Shown here: one piece after another, positions 36,106 to 42,947 of the stretch
How positions within the stretch are numbered: the first letter of the stretch is position 1
Layout of the letters: each line of letters opens with the position of its first letter
Notes under the pieces: generated by a model
What the model was told of the DNA's origin: nothing
Database searches by the model: none
What the model saw: only the letters and a program-made list of their open reading frames with translations
Translations under genes and position numbers: made by a program
Origin: Burkholderiales bacterium
Lineage (GTDB): Bacteria > Pseudomonadota > Gammaproteobacteria > Burkholderiales > UBA6910
Length of the DNA: 64,000 nt
Reading direction: 5' to 3'
NCBI GenBank assembly: GCA_026005015.1
Contig: BPKG01000001.1
Span: 625,501 to 689,500 of the forward strand

Positions 36106-37011
36106 CTACTCTTCCAACCGCACCTGGACCCGATCGCCGAGCACCCGGACGGCATGCACCCGCAACTGGACCTCGGGGGCCGTCAGGCATTCGCCCGTCT
36201 CCAACAAGTACTGAAAGCCGTGATAGGGGCACGTGATGATGCCATCGCGGACCTCTCCCATCTCCAAAGGCATCCCGAGGTGGGCGCAGCTATTGTCGAA
36301 GCAGCTCACGTGGTCGCCGCGTTTGCTGAGCAACACGGAGCGCCCTTTGATCTTGCACTCGGTCACGCCGCCTTCCGGGATGTCGTCGAGCCGGGCGGCA
36401 TCCACCCAGCCGGAACCCGCGTGCAGCGCGAAGGGGCTGATAAAGTGCACCGTGGCCACGCCTTTGTTTTGAGTATCCGCAGCACCCTTGCTTACCTGTT
36501 GGATATGGAGAATCTCCGGGCAGTGGATGCGGATTGCCCTTTCGACGCCTTCGGTCAGCGTCTGGCTTGAAGCGGGACAGCCCTGGCACGACCCGATCAG
36601 ACGGATTTCCACCGTGTCGGGGGGCTTGACTGCCACCAGCTCCACGTCGCCGCCGTGGGACTGCAAGAACGGGCGCACTTCGTCCAGCGCTCTCTGAACC
36701 CGCGTCTCCAGGGGCTCCCTGACGAGTCCGTGGAAACGCAACACCCCATAGACCACTTGGTCGCTGACGGCCTCCCGCATGCGAGCAAGCGCCGCCGCAT
36801 CGCCCTTCAGCGCGCGAATCAGGCGTTTCAGGGCTTCCTTATGCAGGTCCTCGATCGCCGATTTGAGCGCCTGCACGGTCAGCCGCTGCCCTTCGTCCCA
36901 GTCGGCGATGATCGCTTCGAGACGGGTGATCGCCTGAACCAGCCGTTCCAGATCGGCCGCGGAATCGCCGCCACTCTGGAAGCCTGCCTGATCGGTCGAG
37001 GGGCCGTTCAT
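36106..37011 (-). CDS. NifU-like domain fused to a Rieske [2Fe-2S] domain
   Basis: 301 residues. A helical N-terminus (about 15-110) leads into a NifU C-terminal-type domain with C142/C145 (GSCQGCPASS). A Rieske domain follows with C242/H244 (SCAHLG) and C261/H264 (CPYHGFQYLLETGECL). The protein is soluble. A protein with a cluster-scaffold domain joined to a redox Rieske domain could assemble and pass electrons for the group 1h hydrogenase. It lies between the small membrane protein and the NHL gene. Similar proteins are known from actinobacterial-type hydrogenase operons. Confidence 0.92.
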   Translation of the reverse strand: MNGPSTDQAGFQSGGDSAADLERLVQAITRLEAIIADWDEGQRLTVQALKSAIEDLHKEALKRLIRALKGDAAALARMREAVSDQVVYGVLRFHGLVREPLETRVQRALDEVRPFLQSHGGDVELVAVKPPDTVEIRLIGSCQGCPASSQTLTEGVERAIRIHCPEILHIQQVSKGAADTQNKGVATVHFISPFALHAGSGWVDAARLDDIPEGGVTECKIKGRSVLLSKRGDHVSCFDNSCAHLGMPLEMGEVRDGIITCPYHGFQYLLETGECLTAPEVQLRVHAVRVLGDRVQVRLEE

Positions 37012-37024
37012 AGAGGAGGAAAAC

Positions 37025-37249
37025 TCAGTTGTACTTGAGATCCTTGAACAGATAGGGCTGCAGCAAGCCGGTCCCCAGGGCGGCGATCGCCACCGTCCAC
37101 CCGATCGGCAATCCCGCTTTTGCCAGGACGATGACGGCGATCAGGGATGCCAAAAAACCGATGAGCCACTTCCTGAACACTGCACGCGGGTCCCGGAACA
37201 GCTTGCCCTTGAAAAACAGCTTGAGCGAATTAAGAAACATATCCCACAT
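37025..37249 (-). CDS. Small membrane protein of the hydrogenase operon (74 residues)
   Basis: It has an amphipathic, basic N-terminus (LFFKGKLFRDPRAVFRKW), then two hydrophobic segments (about 28-44 and 48-64) and a short tail YLFKDLKYN. I recognise no family. It is flanked by the second small membrane protein and NifU-Rieske in the same direction. It could anchor the soluble hydrogenase or its partners at the membrane (inference). Confidence 0.75.
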   Translation of the reverse strand: MWDMFLNSLKLFFKGKLFRDPRAVFRKWLIGFLASLIAVIVLAKAGLPIGWTVAIAALGTGLLQPYLFKDLKYN

Positions 37250-37265
37250 GGTTCCCCCCTCAGCC

Positions 37266-37496
37266 TCAGACCAGCGCGAGGATGATCAAACCCAGCAGGA
37301 TTCCGGGCACTGCCCCGGTCGGGCCGAACATGGCTCCCATCAGGGCCGCCAGCTCATTGCCCAGATCTTTTCCAGCGAGCCTCATACCCGCCACCGCCCC
37401 GCCGCCCATCGCCAGCAGGAAAGCCAAAAAAGTCCAAATCGCGATCGTGAAGACGCCAAGCTGTCCGGTTGCCAATTGATTCAAGATTCCCTCCAT
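37266..37496 (-). CDS. Small Gly/Ala-rich membrane protein of the hydrogenase operon (76 residues)
   Basis: Two hydrophobic segments (about 16-40 and 53-76) flank a short loop LAGKDLGNELAA. The C-terminus is glycine-rich (GAMFGPTGAVPGILLGLII). It starts just downstream of the TPR gene. No family is recognised. Together with the 74-residue protein it forms a pair of small membrane proteins in the unit. Confidence 0.75.
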   Translation of the reverse strand: MEGILNQLATGQLGVFTIAIWTFLAFLLAMGGGAVAGMRLAGKDLGNELAALMGAMFGPTGAVPGILLGLIILALV

Positions 37497-37524
37497 TCAG
37501 TGTTTCCTCACGACAAAGACACCA

Positions 37525-38538
37525 TCAAAGCCGACTCGCACGCCCATCGCCATTGCCGCGACGGGCCGACTGATCGGCAAGCTCCTGCTCGATCTCCGCC
37601 AGTGCCTCTTCCACGACGGCTGCGCTTCCAACTTGATTCAGGCTTAAAAAAATGCGCCGCGCCTCCTCATAGAGTTCCTGCGCCCGGAGAAGATTGGCAC
37701 GACGCCCGGAACCGGGGTTTTCAAGATCATCGGGAAGATTTCTGAGCACGTTGGCTTTGTTTGAAATGGTATTGGCATATTCCAGAGGCGTGTCGCGGGC
37801 GTTGCGGACCTTGAGCGCCTCATCGTAGGCGGCAAGCGCGCGCAAGTTGTTTTCCAGCGGATGGCCGGAGGCGGCATATTGCAGCGCGTTGCCGAGGTTG
37901 TTCTGAACCATTGCGTATTCGGTCGGATGATCGACCAGGTTGATGACCTTGAGGACCTCTTCGAACGACTGAACGGCCAGCGCCTCGCGCATTTTGCCGC
38001 GCTCGTCCGACAGCGGAATCGACAAATAGGCAATCGCCAAGTTATTGTGGAGAATGGCGTATTCCTGGGGGTACGCGTCGCGGGTGAAGACTTTCAAGGC
38101 TGCGTGATAGCACCGGATCGCCTCTTGGATGCGGGCCGCGCCGGCGCTGGAGAGCGACTGCAGCACCAGCCCCAGGTTCATTTCCGCTTCCGCAACCTCT
38201 TCCGTCCGCCCCTTCTCCTTGAGGACGGGGATCGCCTCTTCATAGCACGCCCGGGCCCGATGGAGCGCGTCGACACCGCCATCGGGCAATGCCTGTAAGG
38301 CCGTGCCCATGCGGGCGCGCAGCCGGGCCCTGAGCAAGACCGCCTCAGCGGGACAGAGGTCGAGCGCGCGCTCGTAGAGCGCGACGGCGTGCTGCAACTG
38401 ATCCGGGGTTTTCGGCCGCATCTGCATGCCCATGGCAATTTCCATGAGCATTTCGGCCTTCTCCTCCGGCGTCCCCGCCGCCGACTCCGCCGCCTGAATG
38501 GCGGCCTTGAATTGGGACGCCGCCATGGTCTGCGCCAT
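37525..38538 (-). CDS. Tetratricopeptide-repeat protein of the hydrogenase operon
   Basis: 337 residues, cytoplasmic, with AGGAGG 5 nt before the ATG. Repeating helical pairs with TPR-like spacing are visible: LQHAVALYERALDLCP, RARACYEEAIPVLK, AIRCYHAALKVF, LRALAAYDEALKV and RAQELYEEARRIF. It probably mediates protein interactions or assembly of the hydrogenase. It has a strong sigma-70-like promoter of its own (38582-38610), so the downstream accessory and hyp genes may be expressed independently of the hydrogenase structural genes. Confidence 0.85.
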   Translation of the reverse strand: MAQTMAASQFKAAIQAAESAAGTPEEKAEMLMEIAMGMQMRPKTPDQLQHAVALYERALDLCPAEAVLLRARLRARMGTALQALPDGGVDALHRARACYEEAIPVLKEKGRTEEVAEAEMNLGLVLQSLSSAGAARIQEAIRCYHAALKVFTRDAYPQEYAILHNNLAIAYLSIPLSDERGKMREALAVQSFEEVLKVINLVDHPTEYAMVQNNLGNALQYAASGHPLENNLRALAAYDEALKVRNARDTPLEYANTISNKANVLRNLPDDLENPGSGRRANLLRAQELYEEARRIFLSLNQVGSAAVVEEALAEIEQELADQSARRGNGDGRASRL

Positions 38539-38562
38539 GGGCTCCTCCTAAGGTCGTGCGAT

Positions 38563-38580
38563 CGACTTATTTTTTAGTCG
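38563..38580. promoter_or_regulatory. Small palindrome in the TPR-gene leader
   Basis: CGACT (38563-38567) and AGTCG (38576-38580) are inverted around an AT-rich 8-bp spacer, between the -10 box and the TPR start codon. It could be an operator. The gene 57 bp upstream encodes an AbrB-like protein. Confidence 0.3.
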
Positions 38581-38581
38581 T

Positions 38582-38610
38582 ACTTTAGAAGGAAACCGAA
38601 AAACTGTCAA
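38582..38610 (-). promoter_or_regulatory. Sigma-70 promoter inside the hydrogenase region
   Basis: On the minus strand TTGACA (38605-38610), 17 bp, then TAAAGT (38582-38587). It is in the one AT-rich gap of the operon and drives the TPR gene and what follows. Confidence 0.75.
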
Positions 38611-38636
38611 TAGATTTTTCAACTTGTAAATTAAAT

Positions 38637-39005
38637 TTACACTCCCTGAGATTTCGCCAAGTTGGACAGGACCAGGGCGGCCGCCTCGGGGCTCCACTGG
38701 GCAAGGACGACATGCTGTTGAAAATCTTCAGCAAAACCGTTTTCCCGGAAAAACTCCTGAGCGTGAACCACCCGGTCTCCCCGGGCATTGCGCGTCTTGA
38801 CCAGCAATCCCCCGGCAGACCCGGGCACCAAGGGGATGACCAGGATCTTGTCTTCCCGGGCGACGAGCGCAACCGTCTGAGCGCCGGCAAAGTAAAGGTC
38901 GTACATCTCCCGCGGCAAATAGAGGCTGCCCCGACAGATGGAAACGGCCCTCTGCGGCCGATCAGCTTCAACAAGGCCGGCGGGATCAGGCTTCCGCGTA
39001 TTCAT
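38637..39005 (-). CDS. AbrB/SpoVT-like small protein of the hydrogenase operon
   Basis: 122 residues. The core SICRGSLYLPREMYDLYF followed by VALVAREDKILVIPLVPG has the strand-turn-helix-strand pattern of AbrB-type proteins. This resemblance is a reading by eye and not certain. It overlaps the protease gene by 20 bp, so it is co-translated. The C-terminal part (VVHAQEFFRENGF, AQWSPEAAALVLSNLA) is not recognised. A regulatory role or a hydrogenase-assembly role is possible. Confidence 0.6.
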   Translation of the reverse strand: MNTRKPDPAGLVEADRPQRAVSICRGSLYLPREMYDLYFAGAQTVALVAREDKILVIPLVPGSAGGLLVKTRNARGDRVVHAQEFFRENGFAEDFQQHVVLAQWSPEAAALVLSNLAKSQGV

Positions 39006-39459
39006 CGATCATCTGCTCAAGGTCAGCGATCACCTTCTGCGCCGACAGGCGCACCGGCTCGCTCAGTTCCAGGCCAAAATCGAGGCGAGCCGCCTCGATC
39101 AGGTACACGGTCACATCGGTCGGGAAGTCTTCGCGAAAGAGCCGCTTTCCTGCGGCCAGCGCATGGTCCCAGCGGAAATCGTGCAAGGTGTATCCAGGCT
39201 CGTGATCGGAAGCCAGCTCGCTTCCTGGCACCTGGAAGATGGCGCCGGCCTCGGATCCGGTCCTGGCTGCATCGACGATGACCAGTTTGCGCGTGCCCCG
39301 GGCCTGGAACATCACCTCCATTCCGCCGGTCCCGGCGTCGAACACGCGCACATGGTCACGTGGCCGCTCGACAAGATAGGCCTGCAACGACCGGGCGACG
39401 AACACACCCACGCCGTCGTCGCTGCGAACCGGATTGCCACAACCGATGATCGTGAGCAT
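38986..39459 (-). CDS. [NiFe]-hydrogenase maturation endopeptidase
   Basis: 157 residues of the HyaD/HupD/HybD fold. The start IIGCGNPVRSDDGVGVFVA holds the conserved nickel-binding aspartate. A second site lies in VFDAGTGGMEV, and TLHDFRWDHALAAG carries the conserved histidine. It removes the C-terminal tail of the large subunit after nickel insertion. Only one such gene is present, which matches one large subunit with a tail (41322-42917) and one without (hoxC). Confidence 0.93.
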   Translation of the reverse strand: MLTIIGCGNPVRSDDGVGVFVARSLQAYLVERPRDHVRVFDAGTGGMEVMFQARGTRKLVIVDAARTGSEAGAIFQVPGSELASDHEPGYTLHDFRWDHALAAGKRLFREDFPTDVTVYLIEAARLDFGLELSEPVRLSAQKVIADLEQMIDEYAEA

Positions 39460-39622
39460 GCCTTACCCCCTCTTCACCGAGACAGCGGGGGACTCGCTCC
39501 ACCGTCCAAGGCGATCAAGCGTTTCTCTGGGCGGTCGCAAGGCGCGGCATCAAGCTCGGTGGAAAACCCACGGCGCCCTGGCGGCAGCCGCAACCCGGGA
39601 GCCCGGGCGCTCGGCGCCGTCT

Positions 39623-39937
39623 TTAGATGCGCCACAGCCGGCACGACCACTTCGGCCTCACCGGGATTTGCAATTCCGGCAGCTCGCAGAACTGCCGATG
39701 AATGACGAAATACATACAGGTCTCGCAGGCTTGTTCAATCTCTCCGCCAGCACCATAAGGCTGGCTGGTAAAACCGGCGACCTTGAGCTTGGAGACATAA
39801 TCGTCAGGCCGGATCGCCTGTAGTCGCGCCACGATACGGTTGACCTCCTCGCTGGTATAAGCGCGCTCCCGCCATTCCGTCTCCAGCCCTTGTTGAAGGA
39901 GATGCTCCAGCTCGCGCCGCAAGGCTTCCTCATCCAT
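39623..39937 (-). CDS. Four-cysteine HiPIP-like small protein A
   Basis: 104 residues from the ATG at 39937. The N-terminal 50 residues are helical; the C-terminus carries cysteines at 71, 74, 84 and 99 in C-x2-C-x9-C-x14-C, followed by RLWRI. The pattern, with PELQIPV between the third and fourth Cys and a tryptophan next to the last Cys, recalls high-potential iron-sulfur proteins (C-x2-C-x14-16-C-x13-14-C). The second spacing is shorter and there is no Tat signal. It is a close paralogue of the 104-residue protein encoded just upstream. Alternatively it could be a zinc-binding domain. Confidence 0.75.
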   Translation of the reverse strand: MDEEALRRELEHLLQQGLETEWRERAYTSEEVNRIVARLQAIRPDDYVSKLKVAGFTSQPYGAGGEIEQACETCMYFVIHRQFCELPELQIPVRPKWSCRLWRI

Positions 39938-39991
39938 CGTTTCCCTCCTAAACCTCATCGCCCCCAGAGATTCTGGGGACCGGCGCTGCGA

Positions 39992-40306
39992 TCAGATCCG
40001 CCATAAGCGGCACCACCAATCCGGCTCCACCGGCAGATTAAGCTCCGGCAGATCGCACCATTTCCGATGGACCAGGTAGTACATGCACTCCTGGCAGCGC
40101 ATCTTGTCCTCGCCGTAGGGATGATCTACAAATCCTGCCAGCACCAGCTTGCCTTTCAGGTCATCTGCGGGAAGCTCACGCAGCGCTGCCAGCAACTCCC
40201 CGAACTGCCGGTCATTCTCGGGAAAAGGCTCTGTTTGGGTCTCCAGCCCATCAGCCAGCATCCGCGCGATCTTGGCACGCAGTTGGTCTTCCTCGTCGCG
40301 TCGCAT
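39992..40306 (-). CDS. Four-cysteine HiPIP-like small protein B
   Basis: 104 residues, the same length as protein A, with cysteines at the same positions (71, 74, 84, 99): CQECMYYLVHRKWC, then LPELNLPVEPDWWCRLWRI. Shared positions include CMY, HR, LPEL, PV, W and CRLWRI. It has an acidic N-terminus and no signal peptide. It lies between ompW and protein A in the group 1h hydrogenase operon. A soluble iron-sulfur electron carrier for the hydrogenase is a plausible guess, untested. Confidence 0.75.
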   Translation of the reverse strand: MRRDEEDQLRAKIARMLADGLETQTEPFPENDRQFGELLAALRELPADDLKGKLVLAGFVDHPYGEDKMRCQECMYYLVHRKWCDLPELNLPVEPDWWCRLWRI

Positions 40307-40628
40307 CTACCCCATTCCCTTCTGTTCGGCGCCGGCCGTGACAACCCCCTAGATCCTTCTTCTGTCGCAGGACCCTGATGCTGTCGAGCCAGGACGCTGT
40401 CCATCAATCCTTGCCGCACCCTACCGAAGATTTCATCACCGAATGCCCGAAATCGCCTCGTCGGCGCTCCCCCTCTCCCCAAGCCCTCGTCTGGAGAGGA
40501 GGACGACTGCATACGCTCAGAGGCAAAGTCCCCTCCTCCTCGGAAAAAGGACGAGAGGAGAGGGCTGATCAGCGCTTCCTCTTGTCGCAAAGTGAAGTAA
40601 GGCCCTCTCGGGAGCATGAGCACGACGG
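40307..40628. other. 322-bp intergenic stretch in the hydrogenase region
   Basis: I see no coding region. It holds pyrimidine- and purine-rich arms, CCCTCTCC near 40471-40478 and GGAGAGGG near 40557-40564, with CTCGTC/GACGAG inside them, which could fold into a long imperfect stem between ompW and the HiPIP-like genes. This may separate expression of upstream and downstream genes. Confidence 0.4.
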
Positions 40629-41216
40629 CTAAAACTTCATCCCCACCCCGGCCCCGATGATCCACGGGTCGATTTTCAAGTCGGTAAGCGGCGCCCCTGC
40701 CGAATTGACATCGGTCCTGATGAAAACCTTCTTTAAGTCGAGATTGAAGGAAAAGCGCTCATTCAAGGCGACATCGAACCCCACCTGCAACGCCGCTCCC
40801 CAGCTCTCCTTGTCCAGGGACAGCGGCGAGGCAAGGTTCACGTCGTGAAAACGAGTATAGTTGATACCAGCCCCCACATAAGGGCTGAACGGCTGGCCGG
40901 GCGTAAAGTGGTACTGCAGCAGGAGCGTGGGCGGCAGCACCTTGACCGAACCCAGGGGAGCGCCGTTCAGGCTCACGTTGAATTTCCTATCGGTTGCGAC
41001 CAGCTCCAGCGCCAGATGGTCGGTCAAAAAGTAGCTGACATCCACTTCTGGAGCGACTTCCGAGCTCACATCCAGACCGGGCAGGGATGAGTCCACATCC
41101 GGGTTGATGGAGAGCAGCCGGACACGACCCAACCAATCCCCAGCGCCCGCATCGGCGGAAGTCGTCGAAGCCGCCAGCAAAGCGGCCACAATGCTCAAGC
41201 TCCATCGCTTGTTCAT
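40629..41216 (-). CDS. ompW: OmpW-family outer membrane protein
   Basis: 195 residues from the ATG at 41216, behind GAGGAG. A signal peptide (cleavage near TSADAGA) is followed by an eight-stranded OmpW barrel: DHLALELVATDRKFNV, PFSPYVGAGINYTRF and the C-terminal DPWIIGAGVGMKF ending in Phe. OmpW proteins admit small hydrophobic compounds. Its place 105 bp after the hydrogenase large subunit gene is unusual. Confidence 0.93.
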   Translation of the reverse strand: MNKRWSLSIVAALLAASTTSADAGAGDWLGRVRLLSINPDVDSSLPGLDVSSEVAPEVDVSYFLTDHLALELVATDRKFNVSLNGAPLGSVKVLPPTLLLQYHFTPGQPFSPYVGAGINYTRFHDVNLASPLSLDKESWGAALQVGFDVALNERFSFNLDLKKVFIRTDVNSAGAPLTDLKIDPWIIGAGVGMKF

Positions 41217-41257
41217 GAGAGTCTCCTCCTGAGTTGGTCTGATTTCTTGCGCCAACA

Positions 41258-41284
41258 CCCACCCGCCCGCCGCGGGCGGGTGGG
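41258..41284. other. Very stable GC hairpin between hydrogenase large subunit and ompW
   Basis: CCCACCCGCCCGC (41258-41270) and GCGGGCGGGTGGG (41272-41284) are perfect inverted repeats of 13 bp. There is no T-run on either side, so it is more likely an mRNA-stabilising or attenuating element than a classic terminator. Confidence 0.65.
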
Positions 41285-41321
41285 CGAAAGCGAAGGATTG
41301 ATTTGGCTACGGCAACCCGGC

Positions 41322-42917
41322 TCAGGCCGTACGGAAACGGGCGAGCTCCTTGCCCGTCTTGGCATCGTGGGCGTGCACGGTGCACACGAGGCAGGAGTCG
41401 AAAGACCGGGCCACATGTCCCACTTCGACGGGGTCGGTGGGATCGGCAATCGGTGCGCCGATCAACGCTTCCTCGATCGGCCCCCGGTTGCCTTGAGCGT
41501 CCCGCGGGCCCACGTTCCAGGTCGTCGGGGCGATGATCTGGTAGTTCTTGATTTTGCCGTCCTTGATTTCAATCCAGTGGCATAGCGCGCCGCGAATCGC
41601 CTCGGTCGCCCCCCAACCACGCCCATCCTTCTCTTTGGGCTTGATGTACCAGGGTTCGTTCAAGCGGAATTCCCGCAGGCAGCGCTCGGCCTGGCGATAG
41701 AGCTTGACCGTCTCGTGCATGCGGGCGATCTGCCTCAGATGGAGACTCGGCCCACCCATCTTCTTGAACATGTCCAGGATGAGCCCATCGTAATGCTGCC
41801 AAGATTCGCCGTGCTTGCCGCCCGCGATCAACTGACGGGCGAACGGTCCAGCCTCCAGGCGACCGAATTCGGAATGCAGTACCGCGGTATCCCAGGTGTA
41901 CTTGCCAGAGAAGTCGGTGTTGTTCTTCTGGATCGGGCGAGTGACCCGGTCGAACGGATGGACATCGGTCGGGCCCTCTTCGTACCAGGCGTGGACGGTA
42001 TTTTCACGAACCTTATCCTGGGTCATCAGCACGTGCCGGTCGGTCTTGCTGTCGTAGACACCGCTCTTCATGATGACCGCCGCATTGCGACCTTCGATCG
42101 TCGGCTTCTGGTACTTATCCTCGTGCGGCAGATAACCCCAGGAGACGTACTTGCCCACGCCCCCGCCGTATTTGTCCAGCCCGATATCAAGTCCCATGCG
42201 CCAGTAGAATCCCAGGTCTGAATTGGCGTGCGCCGGGCTCTCGTCCAGCCATGCCAGAAAGTCCTCGTAGGTCTTGATCTCTTCGTAACGCTCCAACGAG
42301 CAGCCGAGCCAGACCGGCTCGAGCCAGTTATTCTTGAAATACTCGAGGATCGACCAGGCGCGGGTGATATCGGCCAAGGTCGGGGCGCACATGACGCCGC
42401 CCGGCACCATGTAACTCGAGTGGGGCCACTGCCCGCCGAGCAGCGCATAGATCTCCACGGGCTTGCCCGAAATGGTGACCCCGATCTCGTAGGATCGGCC
42501 CGTGAAGGGCGCAAAGCGTTTGACGGCCTCTTCGTAGAACTTGCTGTTGCGGTACTTCTTGTTGGTCAGGTCGATCGCATACAGACCATAAAAGTAGCGG
42601 GGATTGCTCTGCAAGCTCTCGACGATCTGCCCCAGGTTGCGCGCCAGAATGGCGTTGCGTGGAACCTCGGTCTGCCAGGCCGTGTCCAGGGCCCAGGCGG
42701 CGCAGGTCAAGTGCGAAGCGCCGCAGATGCCGCAGGCCCGCGGCGTCACCACCAGGCCGGCTTGCGGGTCCTTGTCACGCAGAATGATTTCGAATCCGCG
42801 AAACAATTCCGCCTGGGTCCAGGCATTGACCACCACCCCGTTGTCGATGTCCACCCGAACGTCCAGGTCGCCCTCAACGCGCCCGACCGGCGAGATGTCC
42901 AGCGTTTGTACTGCCAT
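41322..42917 (-). CDS. hhyL: Actinobacterial-type (group 1h/5) [NiFe]-hydrogenase large subunit
   Basis: 531 residues. NiFe ligands are C62/C65 (TPRACGICGASHL) and C509/C512 (DSCLVCTVH). A 16-residue tail follows H515 (AHDAKTGKELARFRTA) and would be cleaved by the endopeptidase. The RACGICG motif, the tail and the lack of a Tat-bearing partner fit the actinobacterial-type uptake hydrogenases studied in Streptomyces, mycobacteria and Cupriavidus, several of which oxidise H2 at atmospheric levels. Subgroup assignment is by motif recognition. Affinity for H2 cannot be read from sequence. Confidence 0.9.
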   Translation of the reverse strand: MAVQTLDISPVGRVEGDLDVRVDIDNGVVVNAWTQAELFRGFEIILRDKDPQAGLVVTPRACGICGASHLTCAAWALDTAWQTEVPRNAILARNLGQIVESLQSNPRYFYGLYAIDLTNKKYRNSKFYEEAVKRFAPFTGRSYEIGVTISGKPVEIYALLGGQWPHSSYMVPGGVMCAPTLADITRAWSILEYFKNNWLEPVWLGCSLERYEEIKTYEDFLAWLDESPAHANSDLGFYWRMGLDIGLDKYGGGVGKYVSWGYLPHEDKYQKPTIEGRNAAVIMKSGVYDSKTDRHVLMTQDKVRENTVHAWYEEGPTDVHPFDRVTRPIQKNNTDFSGKYTWDTAVLHSEFGRLEAGPFARQLIAGGKHGESWQHYDGLILDMFKKMGGPSLHLRQIARMHETVKLYRQAERCLREFRLNEPWYIKPKEKDGRGWGATEAIRGALCHWIEIKDGKIKNYQIIAPTTWNVGPRDAQGNRGPIEEALIGAPIADPTDPVEVGHVARSFDSCLVCTVHAHDAKTGKELARFRTA

Positions 42918-42947
42918 GATTGCGCCTCCTCAGATGTCTGGAACTTG

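Noticed and set aside
40378-40632. 84-codon plus-strand frame in the ompW/HiPIP-like gap
   Set aside because: The composition is low-complexity and basic, there is no ribosome-binding site, and it runs against the transcription of the region.
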